64,000 nt of DNA, taken from NCBI GenBank assembly GCA_002778095.1, contig PCDL01000022.1, positions 1,674,001 through 1,738,000 on the forward strand. Direction: 5' to 3'. This DNA comes from Fragosphaeria purpurea. Its lineage: Eukaryota; Ascomycota; Sordariomycetes; Ophiostomatales; Ophiostomataceae. The first letter of the stretch is position 1. Every line of letters starts with the position of its first letter. The translations under genes were made by a program, and so were the position numbers. The notes beneath the pieces were generated by a model. The model was not told where the DNA came from. It did not search any database and was given only the letters and a program-made list of their open reading frames with translations. Positions 12,554 to 24,003 of the stretch are shown in pieces.

Positions 12554-13826
12554 CTACGCCAGAAGCGCGTCGTTGACTTGCAGCAGACCCGGCGCGGCCA
12601 GCGTCGCGGCCGGGATCGCGTCGGGGCTGGTGAAGTTGGCGCCCGTCGTCAGCGCCGCGATCGTGAAGCCGTCCATGACCAGCTCCGTGAACGGGAAGTT
12701 GGCGTCGAACGACAGCACGTGGTCAGTCCACTGCGCGTTGAGGACCGGCACGCTTGCTGGCGTGTCCTGGCCCGTCAGGTACGTCACGTACAGGCCCGTG
12801 TCGTTGCCCGTGCGCGACGTGTACGGCCCCGCCGCGGTGGCCACGCTCGTGAGGTCCGCCGTGAACGCGAGCAGCTGGTCCTGCGCGCTGATGTCGGCGC
12901 CGCCGCTGCCCGAGACGACGGTGAGCGGCGGGAACACGGGGATGGGGATCTGGCTGATGGGGAACGGGCAGCTGACGACGAACTCCTGCAGCGCCGAAAA
13001 CGCAAAGGCGCCCACGGACGTGGTCAGGAACGGCTTCTGCGAGGGCTTGCGGTTCAGCAGGCTGCGGTAGAAGCCGTTCTGCTCGCCCTCCTGGCCGATG
13101 ACGGACGCGACGGCGCGCACGGGGCCCGCGTCGCCGTTGGTGGCCAGGATCTGCGAGGCGTCCTGCAGGGTGCCGAGGACGAGCGACGTAAAGGTCTCGG
13201 CGAGGGCGAGGGCCGCGGGCAGGTCGGTCGTGGGGAACTTGTACGTGCAGGGCGTGGGGACGAAGCCCTTGAAGTGGGTGAGCACGTTGGCGGCGTTGAT
13301 GGCATGGAGTTCTTCTTGCTGGGAGGGGGTTAGCATGGGATGATGGATGCTGGACAGCAAAAAAAGAGGAAAAAAGAAAGGCAAAAAAAAGAGAGAAACG
13401 TACTGCCAACACAGAGGTCAGGACCCGGACGAGGGCCACCTTCTCGGCGGGCAGCACCTGGTAGCCCGGCACGTCGTTCGTGACGTTGTACAAGAGCGAG
13501 TTGAAGAAGGCGACCTCAAAGTTCTCGTTGAAGGCGATGAGCTGGAAGACCGGCAGGCTGGAGCTGTTGAGCGCCGGCGGCGGGGGCGAGTTGGCCAGCG
13601 TGCCGTCAGCGGCGGCGTTGATGCCGGCCAGCTGGCTGGCGTTGGGCTTGGGGAACCCGTCGTTGGGCAGTTGCGACGAGGACTGACTGGAGGCGGGCGG
13701 CGCGGTCGCGGCAGCGGCGGCGGCATGGTGCGGGAACGTGACGGCCTTGACCGGCGCGGGCGCCGCCACGGACACGCCGGCAAAGCTGGCGACGGCGGCG
13801 GCCGAGAGGAGCTGGTGAACACGCAT
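12554..13826 (-). CDS. Secreted ferritin-like protein, LsdA/Rds1-type, 395 aa
   Basis: Resembles the fungal family of late-sexual-development (LsdA) and stress-induced Rds1 proteins, which carry a ferritin-like four-helix domain and are secreted; their biochemical role is not settled. Minus-strand exons are 13826-13404 and 13318-12554, with donor GTACGT, acceptor CAG and phase 0. Residues 1-21 form a signal peptide ending near VSVAAPAP, followed by an Ala/Ser/Pro-rich linker. The domain opens with FNENFEVAFFNSLLYNVTNDVPGY, and the helix after the intron (EELHAINAANVLTHF) supplies the Glu and His expected at a metal site. The C-terminal half is beta-rich with many Thr and Ser. It converges with the upstream Zn2Cys6 gene, and nothing nearby suggests a cluster. 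Expression during stress or sexual development is a family-based guess. Confidence 0.85.
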
Positions 13827-15435
13827 TGCGAGGATGTAGGAAGGGGATGATGTCTTTGAGAGAAATTTGAGACGAAGTTGAAGAATAAGAATACTTAGTG
13901 AACAACGGCAGTATCAGAGTGTCTATTGTTTAGAACGGAAGAATGGGATGTAAACAAGAATGAAACAGAAAAAAAAGAGACGAGGAAGGGGCAGCACAAT
14001 GGGTTTATTAAATAGACGACCAACTCAAATCGTCTTGTCTTGTTCCTTGCTCATCCTACCGGGGACCGGCAACGTGGATGCATCTCGTCCCATCCGCCGT
14101 GCGCAGTCAGCCCGTTCCATCTTTTCTTTGTTCTTTTCTTTTTGCAGGGGAAAAGTGACCGGTTTACAGGGGCAACAAAGATCTCATTCTTACGGCCCTC
14201 CTCCGCAACAAGAACCTTCTTTGGGCCTGCATCGATCTCACGCGCTAAGGTCGAGGCCCCCCAAGCTCGGATGCAAGGACATCCGGAACAGCCACAAAGA
14301 AAGACCAAGTCGATGACAGCTAGTCGGGGAGACGGTACACACAGAGGAGGACTGGGCAAGACAAAGATCGTCAAGACGTCAGTGGCGCGCTGTCTTTTGT
14401 CCGTTGTGTGCAGTGGAGAGCTGCCTCGCGGAAGATCGTTTGCGCTTATTATTTTGGGTTAGACCGCAAATCTTTTTTTGGGGGGTGTGGTATTTGGATT
14501 GTTTTTGCGCTCTTGTCAGCCAAAGAAATTGGAGGCCAAACTAGCGCGCCTTTGCCACCCTGTTATTTTTAACCAGGGGTGGCTGAGCGTTGTCCTAGAG
14601 GCGGTGGTGGAACTGCGGCCGGGGAGACTTCTGGCCTGTGGTTGAGGCGGTTTTAGGGGAAGTCTACTGTGCTGGATAATGATTTCACACTGTAATCATA
14701 CACGTTTTACTACACAAAGAGGAATGCATATATCGAGGTATGTACCAACACGAGCGTATTTATTAATCAGAGCGCCTAGCTCTGGCCGGACGGACGCTGG
14801 GCAGTGTCGGAACGAGTCAGCAGTATGAGCGTAGAGATGCATCTATGGCATTCTATGACCTTTTTTCCTTCAGATTATTACAGTAGTCTTTAATGCAACT
14901 CCATAAACCGTCGTTAGCTACAGATTATCAACTGTTGGGCGGTTGTCCTATCAGGTGACCAAACGGGTTGACGACGCATTTTTTTCCATTCGTTTATATA
15001 CATACAGTTCCTTAGTAAACCCGATACTTACAGTGCGCCCCGCTTTGTGCACGCAAGTAAGACGAACCAGAAGATGTACGAAGTACGTAGTGTTGCTTCC
15101 AGCCAAAGAAGATGGTGTGCGAGGGATGCACCCCAACCCATTGGCTGCCAGTATCACTTTGGTCCTGGCACGGAGGCAAACGTGCAGACAAGAGTCCGCA
15201 ATGGGAGCCAACTGTTCCTGAGTGAGTTGCGTGATGTTGCGTGAGCACCGACCTCTGTTGCCGGAGTGAATGGCGGCGGACCGGCTCAAGTATTTGGAAT
15301 GGTGACGTTGGGAATGAGTTGTAAGCTTGTCAGTAACTGGAACTGTGGCCCAACACATTTGCCGTATTCTGTCCTTGCTGAACGACGTCTCTCGACGAGG
15401 TAGCACCGGCCAGTTGGTTGTCCCGTGGGCACAGG

Positions 15436-15469
15436 AAACAAAACGAAACGAAACGAAACGAAACGAAAT
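15436..15469. repeat. Pentanucleotide microsatellite (AAACG)n
   Basis: About six tandem copies of AAACG, the first imperfect, in the gene-free interval. It is a simple slippage repeat with no sign of function. Confidence 0.9.
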
Positions 15470-15974
15470 AAATGGGGCGGAGGGAATAAACGACAAACGT
15501 TCTGGCGTGGGCTTTCCTCTTCGCGGCCGTCATGGTGGGTGACGGCGTAAGACAAATTCCCTCGCGGAGCCGCCCAAAAATAGGGTTGTGGCTGGGGCGT
15601 CAATACCCCGTACGGAGAACATGTACTCCGTCAGCTTACTCCGTATTAAGCATACTTGGTGTAGATTCCTGGCCGGCTCCATCCATCCCGTCTTCTTATT
15701 TGGGGCAGGCTTGGGCTTAAAACAGCGTTAGGGCTGACAGCATGGGGGCCGAATACTTCGTATCCATGCCCTGTACTTGGGTATTTTTGGCATAGGGGCA
15801 GTCCGGTATTTACAAGACCTCGCCTGGTCTCAGCACGGAAGCGTTTGTTCCGGGCTTCTCTTCCTTTGTCTGACCGTTGTTCTTTTTACTGTCTTCTGTT
15901 GGCTCACAACGATCCATTCCAAGGACAATTTTCTTTTCTACGCCATGGACTAGACAGCCGAATCCGACACGGCC

Positions 15975-16012
15975 ATTATTTTTATTTTTATTTTTATTTT
16001 TATTTTTTATTT
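15975..16012. repeat. (ATTTTT)n microsatellite
   Basis: Tandem ATTTTT units, slightly interrupted at the end. Near-identical arrays occur at 3463-3500 and 58700-58735, so this is a recurrent simple repeat of the genome. Confidence 0.85.
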
Positions 16013-17791
16013 TCTTCGCCAGACGGTGACATTCGCCTTTTTCCACGTCTGTGGCGTCTTATTTGGCCGGTACATCCGGAAACGAGGGAAAAAATGGGCA
16101 TTGTCTGACAGTGGACAGTGCGCTATTTGATGCCTGCGGTGCAATGCAGTCGAGCAGCGAAGCGGCAGACGCACCCATGTCCTCGCTTCCCAGCCATGTT
16201 TTGTTTTCTTCGTCTGCTTGTACAATCAAGCTTTCCAAGCCAGCCAAGCTTTTTGTTGGGTTTCCCTCCTTCTTTGCTAGCGTATGGTTCGGCTTGCAGG
16301 CCAAGTCCTCGCAACCAAAATCGCTCACGGAGTGCGGCGTATTAGAAAAAAAAAAGTGGAAAAAAGGCAACGCAGAGTTATCAGATCTGTTGATCACTTT
16401 TGCTCTTGGCAGACGAATATGCACGGGACAAGACCGTGAGCGAATGAACATGGGATATTTCATGGCGTGCAAGATTTTAACATGCAATACTCGCACGTAT
16501 CGGGTACCTTGTACGTAAATTGAGCATTGCAGAGCTGCCGATCTCTTTGCTGTGGACAAAGAACCAAATCCGGCCAATTGTGCGCCATGTGCAGCACAAG
16601 AATGCCGCTCTTGACGCCAGGCGGAGGAGATGGACAGAAGGACGCCGTGGTTTCGAGAAAAAACGTAGCTAATAACGAGAGCAAACAGCATGACGTGGAT
16701 AATAAGAGATGAGACGCAAGGAACTCCCTCTGTATTTCGGTCCTGTGGACAGGACATTACACAGCAAAAAGGAAAACCAGGACTTCGATCGCATCGGGGA
16801 TATCAGCGACCGAAATGCTCACGGCCGAGGCCGCCTCGGAGATGGACATATCGTTTGTCCGTCGTTGTCCTGTATGTACGGAGTACGCTGCTTTCGTTCA
16901 CCGCCGCATCCGTTTTTTTTTTCTTCACTCACACCCGCCTTAACACAAAAGGCGTGCTCGCCTAGCAGCACGATCATCTTACATGTTGCCTGTTTTGGGG
17001 ATGTGCTGCTAGTTGAGGGATTTTTTTTTTTCTTTTTTTCTTTCTTTCTTTTTGGCTCCATGACAGATCGTCTCCTTTTTATCTGATTGAAATATATTGC
17101 ATCAAACAGTTACATCGTTCGCATCGTCGACATCTTTTATGCGAGCTACCCGGGCGCAGTCTCTTGGCACAACGAAGCGATGTCGGTCGTCCAATTTGAC
17201 TGCCGATCCACAACCAGGAAACAATTACGGACGCAGCCGAGCAAACCGACGGTGTGACCATTGTATCGAAGTAGTTTGGCCGAATTCGTCTGAATCACTG
17301 CGAGCTCGCGTTATGATGTTGCCTATTTAGCGTATGAAACCATTGACACGCAAAAAAATAAAATAAAAAAAGGCAAACGAGTGAAGGAACACGCAAGTAT
17401 GAGAGAAGATACCGCACGCAAAAACGTTTTTTCAGTGTTTCCTCTTTCATAACCTACAGCCAGCATGCCGCGGCTGCCGGCACTTTTCTTGGGATGGATT
17501 CTTGGCGGCGCTCTTCTCCGGATATTGTAAACATTAATCCAGGGGTAAATCAATATTTTTGTAATTTGATTTTCCCATATAGCAATTTTCCAGAAACCGT
17601 CTCTACCTTTCGTCCGAAACCGATCCCAACATACGAGCCGTATCCTGCCGTCTGCAAGCGAAATTGAAACATAGCGTCTGTGAGGAGAACGAGTTTTGCA
17701 CAACAAAACGCACAAACAATGCCCTCATTTTGCCGGTTGGCTACTTTGTAAATACTCATGTTTTATTAGCTGTCGTCCGATCATGAATACG

Positions 17792-17797
17792 TATAAA
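17792..17797 (+). promoter_or_regulatory. Possible TATA box of the DUF8021-like gene
   Basis: TATAAA lies 106 bp upstream of the ATG at 17903, a typical distance for a fungal core promoter. Evidence is positional only. Confidence 0.4.
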
Positions 17798-17902
17798 CCT
17801 ACAGTTAGTTTGGCTACAAGCAAAAATACTATTTTTTGTAGACGTAGAACACGACACTGCCGGTGATTGTAGGTTTTCGCGTGGCGCAACGTAACCGCCA
17901 CG

Positions 17903-20044
17903 ATGCTCCGACACTCATTTGTGGCCGCCTGGACGGTGCTGGCACTCGCCGGCCCCGTAGCGGCTGCTGCAACTGCAACTGCAACTGAAACTGCAACTGC
18001 AACTGCAACCCGCAGCTGCGATCGTGCGTGCCTCGAGGGCGTCCTCGACAACTACCTCACCGCTCTCGCCGCCCACAACACCTCCCGCCTGCCCACGACC
18101 CCCGACGTCCTCTACGTCGAGAACGACCAGATCCTGCCACTCGGCACCGGCGCCTGGCGCACCGCCGGCAGCCCCGGCAACTACCGCCACGTCTTCGCAG
18201 ACCCGCCTCGCGGCCAGGTCGGCGCCATTACCACGCTGACCGAGAACGGCGTGCGCATCATCTACGTCGTGCGTTTGGGGGTCGACCTCGCCGCCGGAGC
18301 CAACAACGACAACAACGACAACATCAACACGAGAACAAGCGCTGCCGATGCCGGAACGAACACGAGCCTACCACTCGTCCGCGAGATTGAGACGCAGCTC
18401 ACCCGCGACCCGGCGGGCGCCGCCCTCTACGAGAACATGACCCGCCCCGAAGCCGTCTGGCTCACCGACGTGGCGCCCGCCCAACGCCTGCCGCGCGCCA
18501 CCCTCGTGCACGTCGCCAACCAGTACTACGCGGGCATGGAGCGCAACGACCCGCACGGCAACTACAGCTTTTTCGACCGGGACTGCAACCGCCTCGAGGA
18601 CGCCGTGCAGACCACCAACCAGCGCACGGGCGCCGCCTACGGCCACTCCAACGACACCGTGTTCGCGTCGCTGGGGTGCGCCGCGCAGTTCCAGACGGGG
18701 TTTCTGGGCTTCGTGACGCGCATCCGCGCGCGCCGGTTTCCCGTCGTCGACGAGGCGCGGCAGGCCGTGCTGGCCATGACGACGCTCGACCACAACGGCA
18801 CGGTGCGGGTGCTGCCAGACGTCAACGGTATGCTGGCGCCGATTCCGCCGTATTTTGACGTGCCGCGCAGCCTCCAGGCGGCCGAGGCGTTTCGGCTGCG
18901 CACCGACAAGCTGTACCGCATCGAGATGACGCTCACGGAGGTGCCGTACCGCATGCGCTCGCCGTTCTTGGCCGCCGACGACGTGCGCTACGTGCGGTCG
19001 AACAACGCATCGACCAAGGGAGTGAACGGCAGCGCGTCGGCGGCGGCGGCGCCGCTGCCCTTCCCCCAACCGTGCGACCGCGCCTGTCTGAGGGCGGTAA
19101 CAGACCGCGTGCTGCAAGCGCTGCTGGCCCACGACGCGGCCTCTCTGCCCCTGGCAGCGGGCGCGCAGTACTCGGAAAACGGCCAGTTTCTGGAGTGGGA
19201 CAACGGCCTGTGGGAGACGTTGCAGGAAGTCACCTGGCCAGGGAATGCGACCACCAAAGAGAAGACGGTGGCGGCGCGCTCTACGGGCGCCAGAAACGGC
19301 ACCTCCTTTAACGCCGCCTACGGCGCTGTCGCCCTCGCCGACCCGACCACCCGTACGGCCGGCTACTGGGGCCTCAGCCGCGAGCAGACCACACCGGGCG
19401 TGCTCGCCCTGCGTATCCAGCTCGATGTTGCCGGCCGCATCGCCGCCGTCGAGGCCGTCGACGTGCGCGCCGAGAGCACCGGCGCACGCGGTGGCACGAT
19501 GACATTGATGCGGCCGCCCCTGCCGGTGGAGTGGCAGGGGGACCCGATTGCACCGCTGGACGCGGCTTTCACGGCAGCGTCCAACGCCCCCAACGCCCCC
19601 AACGCGACCATTCCTTCCACCCTCCTCGACACCTACTTGACCGGCTGGGCCAACCACGACAGCACGGGCGTGCCGTTTGCGCCGGGATGCGTGCGGCGCG
19701 ACAACGGACAGCAACAGAACCAGACCTGCGCAGACCAGCTGCGCGGCCGGGGCCCCGCACCCAACGGCCTCTTCCGGCGCACGACGGCCGTGCGGGACCG
19801 GCGGGTGTTGGCAGCGGACGCACAGCAAGGGTTGGTGATGGCGGTGGCCATGGTGGACAACCCGGCCATTGCGAGGAACACAACGGCAACACTGCCGCCG
19901 ACGGAGCGCGTGCCCGGCACGTACATGGTACCGCAGCTGTTGAAAGTCGACAGCGCAGGCCGCATTGTGCGCGTCGAAGGCATGGTGAAGTGGATGCCGT
20001 ACGGGTACACGTCGGCGTGGGCAGCCGACCGGGTGACGGGATGA
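17903..20044 (+). CDS. Secreted multi-unit protein, DUF8021-like repeats, 713 aa, intronless
   Basis: A single-exon secreted protein built from repeated units that resemble the fungal DUF8021 domain; no activity is established. Residues 1-22 are a signal peptide, followed by a short Ala-Thr repeat encoded by a hexanucleotide array. Unit 1 starts CDRACLEGVLDNYLTALAAH (about residue 38). Unit 2 starts CDRACLRAVTDRVLQALLAH (about 393). A third, less cysteine-rich copy starts STLLDTYLTGWANHD (about 572). Units 1 and 2 share a YxENDQ/YSENGQ turn and a TGxW/NGLW strand, and unit 3 keeps RRDNGQ. The order helix pair plus beta sheet suits a SnoaL/NTF2-like fold, which is inference. Several N-x-S/T sites suggest glycosylation. 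Coding DNA is very GC-rich. Confidence 0.82.
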   Translation: MLRHSFVAAWTVLALAGPVAAAATATATETATATATRSCDRACLEGVLDNYLTALAAHNTSRLPTTPDVLYVENDQILPLGTGAWRTAGSPGNYRHVFADPPRGQVGAITTLTENGVRIIYVVRLGVDLAAGANNDNNDNINTRTSAADAGTNTSLPLVREIETQLTRDPAGAALYENMTRPEAVWLTDVAPAQRLPRATLVHVANQYYAGMERNDPHGNYSFFDRDCNRLEDAVQTTNQRTGAAYGHSNDTVFASLGCAAQFQTGFLGFVTRIRARRFPVVDEARQAVLAMTTLDHNGTVRVLPDVNGMLAPIPPYFDVPRSLQAAEAFRLRTDKLYRIEMTLTEVPYRMRSPFLAADDVRYVRSNNASTKGVNGSASAAAAPLPFPQPCDRACLRAVTDRVLQALLAHDAASLPLAAGAQYSENGQFLEWDNGLWETLQEVTWPGNATTKEKTVAARSTGARNGTSFNAAYGAVALADPTTRTAGYWGLSREQTTPGVLALRIQLDVAGRIAAVEAVDVRAESTGARGGTMTLMRPPLPVEWQGDPIAPLDAAFTAASNAPNAPNATIPSTLLDTYLTGWANHDSTGVPFAPGCVRRDNGQQQNQTCADQLRGRGPAPNGLFRRTTAVRDRRVLAADAQQGLVMAVAMVDNPAIARNTTATLPPTERVPGTYMVPQLLKVDSAGRIVRVEGMVKWMPYGYTSAWAADRVTG

Positions 20045-21971
20045 CGGGGAGGCGTGTGGTAGATGACTGGGGGCAGTCGAAATGGGGGGAAGGAACGATT
20101 CAGACGACGGTAGACCAAGAAAATGCAGCCGCACCAAAAAAAAAAAGAAACGCTCAAAGCGGCCAACGCACGTTGTCACAGCCTAGCCGCCGCCGGCCGT
20201 CGGCGAGACGCTTGCACCAGCCTCGGATCTCCGAGGCCCTGACCGGATATTTTTGTTTATCCCCTGTTCTTGTTTCCATTTTTTACGTATGTCCGGTTGC
20301 TCAGTTGCCGAGGATGCCGGTGTCATTGAAAGGGGAACAATAAGAAAAAAAAGTCATGAAGTAAAGTGGAAGGGTTATCAAAGCTGGGATCTGTTCCATC
20401 TCGATGGCTGTACGTCCGGCCCCGGTGAATGTCTACCGCCGCCGCCTGTCGCCACCCCGGCGGTCGGGCCTTGGCAAGTATGTATTCCGGCTCCGTCTTA
20501 CTAGAACGATACTAGGAAGGATGAGGAACGTGAAAAAAAGGTGTAAGGGTGTATTGGTATGTCGTAGATCAATCTCGGTCGTCGCGGCTCATCTCGGTCG
20601 TTAGGGTTTCGTCTTTGTCCCCCTTCCCCGAATATGTCTCCGGAGCGCCGTTTTGACGCCACGTAACACGAACCGGCCATTGGGCATTACCCTGTTTTTA
20701 TGCTCCGCGCCGGTTTACTCGTTTCCTCGGTCACCGAAGGCGTCGTCGTCATCGTAAAGTGTGGAACGACAACAAAAGCCAGTCACAAGTAGAAAAATCT
20801 AACACTTGTAGGGTTTCGGTTGCAGTGAGTGCCCTCCTGACTCGTCAAATGTCTCCGAAATGCCGGCACGCTTGTCCACTGACGACCCTCCAGTCGAGCC
20901 TCGAACGCAGGTAGGTTTGTTCCGCCGGAGATTTTTTTGTTTGATCATCGAGTGTCATTTCTCAGCCATCGTGCAAGCCAACGTACATCCAGGGAGATCG
21001 TATCCAGCACATGGTAAATATTTCGCAGCGTGGCACTACGCATTTACCGTCGTTTCTCGTCGGCAATAACTCTGGAACTGCCGCTCCCGTTCGATGGGAA
21101 AGGGTTTTTGCACGGGTTCTCCGCAAGGGATGCGATGTTGGTCAAATCCCGTCTGTCAAATCCAGAATCAGGATTTGCCGGGCTGGAAATGCGACGGACA
21201 ACGTCTTGCGAAAACGGCACAGCTGCAACATCGCGGTAGAACGAGAAAAGTCTCCGACGAAAAAATGGCGAAAAGAAATGTAAAAGGGCCAAAAAAAAAG
21301 AAGTGAAGGTCAGAAATGGGACGGCATCGAAGTGGACAATCTGGAGTTGGACCGACTGGACTGTTCTTTGAGAGACAAAAATAAAAAACCAAAAAACCAA
21401 AAAAAGAGAAAAAAGAGAAAAAAGAGAAAAAAATGACGTGGATACGGGGCACTCTAAATTGACATGTCTCCGCGGGTGTAGCTATCCTCGTACTTACGAG
21501 GGTCAGTGGATCCTCGGAAGCAGACTTGCAGCGTACGGAGAACGGTACTGCGACGCGGGTGTCGGGCTGGGTGGCTGTCGCTTGTCCTCTTTCCGCTGCG
21601 CTGCGCTGCTCTCCTCCTGGCGCACCCCCCTTGGCGCGCGCCGCAACCCGGATAACGCGGCCGCGTGCTTAGGCCCTGGGGTTCGAGCGGGCCTAGCGTC
21701 GGCATCGGTTGAGATTAGAGGCAAAAGGAAATCTTTTTTGAAAAGAAAGAGGGAGAAAAAAAAAAGAAAAAAAATCGAGATAAAAAGCAAAAGCTTGGCC
21801 GCTTACGACGGTTGATTTCCGGGAGTAAAAAGGTGAGGGAGAACGCAGGCCTCGAAAAAGACGAGCGCTTTCAACCGACATCCCGTTCCATGGAGTTTTT
21901 ATGACGTGCAATTTTTTTTTCCTACAAAAAATCCGTCCAAAATTCGGCCGCCAACGCAGCTGGTCCGCGTC
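20045..21971. other. Intergenic, no supported gene
   Basis: About 1.9 kb with no convincing coding region. It holds A-rich and AAAAACC-type tracts at 21280-21435 and a partial TACGGAG motif at 21534-21540. The last 200 bases are the likely promoter and leader of the MFS gene. Confidence 0.5.
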
Positions 21972-23699
21972 ATGGACCGGGACTCGGAAAAGGACGACTC
22001 GGGCGCGAGCACTCTTGGCGGTGGCGCCGGTCTTGGCAACCCGGCCGACGCCGATCTGGAAAAGGCCCAGCCGTGGCCACATTCACACACGGTGTCACCG
22101 CATGCCCACCGGACGCAGCGAAATGGAACGCCGTGCCGACAACTGCCGCCGGCCGCGGTGAACGCGACAGAGATCCCCGGCGCCGCGCCGGGCGCCAAGT
22201 CATCGCCGCCGACCACCCCCGATGCCGGGAAAGCCTTCTCACAACAACCAACACAATTGCCGGCCTCGGAGCGCACCGAAGCCGACATGGACCCGGCCTA
22301 TCTCGTCCGCTTCACCCCCGACGACCCCGACGACCCGCACAATTTTGGCGGCGGCAAAAAGTACGGCATCACCTTTTTGCTCGGCGCCCTCGCCATCACT
22401 GGCTCCCTCGGCTCCTCCATCATCACCCCCGCCGAGTCCACCATCGCCGCCGACCTGGGCATGTCCTACGAAGTGACCGTGCTGCTGCTGGCCCTCTTTG
22501 TCCTGGGCTACGCCCTGGGGCCCATGCTGTGGGCCCCCGTCAGCGAGGCCTACGGCCGCCGCTGGTCCATGCTGCCGGCCGTCACCATTCTCGGCCTGTT
22601 CAGCATCGGGTCCGCCACGAGCCGCACGCCCGCGGCCCTGCTCGTGACGCGCTTTCTGGCGGGCGTCTTTGGGTCCGCGCCGATCAGCAACGTCTCGGCG
22701 GCCCTGGGCGACTTTTACGGCCCGCGCACGCGCGGCGTCGCCATGGCCTTCTACTCCGTTTGCGTGCTGGGCGGCGCCAGCATCGGGCCCGTGCTCGGCG
22801 CCGCCATCGTGTTCAACCCGCACATGGGCTGGCGCTGGACGCAGTACATGGAGGCCATCATCGCGTTTGCCGTGGCCGCCGTGGGCTGGGTGGCGCTGCC
22901 GGAGACGTACAACCCGGTGCTGCTGGCGCGCAAAGCGGCGCGGCTGCGCGCGGCGCCGGTGGCCGACGGCGGCGACCCGCGGTACTGGCACCCGCAGGAG
23001 TTTGTGCACGTCACACTGCAGAACGTCGTCACCAAGCACCTGAGCCGGCCCCTGCGCATGTTCCTGACGGAACCCATCGTGACGTGCATCGCGCTGTACG
23101 CCTCGTTTGTGTACGGCCTCATCTTTATGCTGCTCGAGGTGTTCCCGATCGTGTTCCGCGACAACCGGCACATGGGCCCCGTCGTGTCCAACCTGCCGAT
23201 CCTGGCGCTCTTTGTCGGCACGCTCGCCGCCTTTGGCATCAACATTGCCAACCAGCCGGTCTACGCGCGCGCCATGGCCCGCAACGGCGGGCACGCCGCG
23301 CCCGAGGCCCGGCTGCCGCCCATCTTTGTGGGCGGGTTTTTTTTGTCCGTGGGCTTCTTCTGGTTCGGCTGGACGGCGGCGCCCCGCTACCACTGGGCGC
23401 TCCCGACGGTGGCGGGCGGGTTCGTGGGCGCCGGGTTCAACATCCTGTTCCAGCAGTGCCTCAACTATCTGGTGGACACGTACGGGCGGTATGCCGCGAG
23501 CGCCACGTCGGCCAACACGGTGCTGCGGTCGCTGCTGGCGTGCGCGCTGCCGCTGGCGGCACGGCCAATGTTCAACAACATGGGTGTGGGCCCGGCTGCG
23601 ACTGTGCTCGGGGCCATCTCGTGCGTGGCGCTGCCGGTGCCATTCTTGTTTATGCGGTACGGTCCGTGGCTGCGGGCCAAGTCCAAGTATGTCGACTAA
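21972..23699 (+). CDS. MFS drug:H+ antiporter (DHA1 type), 575 aa, intronless
   Basis: Plasma-membrane major facilitator of the 12-helix DHA1 group, related to fungal polyamine/multidrug exporters of the Tpo1/Flr1 kind. A hydrophilic N-tail of about 120 residues precedes YGITFLLGALAITGS (helix 1). Motif A appears as APVSEAYGRRW between helices 2 and 3, and the antiporter motif C region as VLGGASIGPVLGA in helix 5. A central loop (ETYNPVLLARKAARLR) separates the two six-helix halves, and the end is RYGPWLRAKSKYVD. I chose the ATG at 21972 (MDRDSEK); an in-frame ATG at 21906 would add 22 residues with an unusual Phe-rich start. A run of 15 G starts with the last base of the stop codon. GFA and P450 genes follow, so a detoxification role is possible, but the substrate is unknown. 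Confidence 0.9.
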   Translation: MDRDSEKDDSGASTLGGGAGLGNPADADLEKAQPWPHSHTVSPHAHRTQRNGTPCRQLPPAAVNATEIPGAAPGAKSSPPTTPDAGKAFSQQPTQLPASERTEADMDPAYLVRFTPDDPDDPHNFGGGKKYGITFLLGALAITGSLGSSIITPAESTIAADLGMSYEVTVLLLALFVLGYALGPMLWAPVSEAYGRRWSMLPAVTILGLFSIGSATSRTPAALLVTRFLAGVFGSAPISNVSAALGDFYGPRTRGVAMAFYSVCVLGGASIGPVLGAAIVFNPHMGWRWTQYMEAIIAFAVAAVGWVALPETYNPVLLARKAARLRAAPVADGGDPRYWHPQEFVHVTLQNVVTKHLSRPLRMFLTEPIVTCIALYASFVYGLIFMLLEVFPIVFRDNRHMGPVVSNLPILALFVGTLAAFGINIANQPVYARAMARNGGHAAPEARLPPIFVGGFFLSVGFFWFGWTAAPRYHWALPTVAGGFVGAGFNILFQQCLNYLVDTYGRYAASATSANTVLRSLLACALPLAARPMFNNMGVGPAATVLGAISCVALPVPFLFMRYGPWLRAKSKYVD

Positions 23700-23714
23700 G
23701 GGGGGGGGGGGGGA
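23700..23714. repeat. G15 homopolymer at the stop codon of the MFS gene
   Basis: Fifteen G residues, the first being the last base of the stop codon. Its length may vary between strains or be mis-sequenced. Confidence 0.85.
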
Positions 23715-24003
23715 TGTGGTTGTGGACAAAAGGGAGGTTAATGGTCAAACGGGGAAAGAAAGCATGATACATTAAGAGCATAACGCATAACATTCTGGAA
23801 AGGTTTTCGTTTAGAAACACAGCATAGCGAAAATAAAATCAATTGCAATCATAATCAAACAAAGAAAAATTGCATCATGCATCGCTAAAACACTATGATT
23901 TTGCACCCAGGACGCAATGCACACTGTCAGATCGCCTTTGTCGTCGTTTCGCAGGCACGATGAAAATGCTGCAAAAAGTGCTCGTTCGTTCACAGTCATG
24001 CCC

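Larger units (their letters stand above)
13827..17902. other. Four-kilobase gene-free interval
   Basis: No gene is supported. Notable contents: a pentanucleotide array at 15436-15469, TACTCCGTA-type motifs in an inverted arrangement at 15611-15645, a T-rich hexanucleotide array at 15975-16012, another TACGGAGTA at 16877-16885, and poly-T at about 17020-17052. The short open frames on both strands have neither domains nor coherent introns. Confidence 0.55.

Noticed and set aside
12527..13333. Long Arg/Gly-rich plus-strand open frame opposite the LsdA-like gene
   Set aside because: It is the antisense shadow of the GC-rich exon; no domain and no splice logic.
15436..15469. Possible CRISPR or telomere-like array
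   Set aside because: Only a 5-base simple repeat; no spacers and not a telomere unit.
18368..20179. 603-residue minus-strand frame opposite the DUF8021-like gene
   Set aside because: Composition (Arg, His, Gly) and position show a mirror of the true coding strand.
22239..23729. 496-residue minus-strand frame opposite the MFS gene
   Set aside because: Antisense shadow without any recognisable domain.
22073..23767. Long Arg/Pro/His-rich frame overlapping the MFS gene
   Set aside because: Out-of-frame shadow; the other frame has clear MFS helices and motifs.
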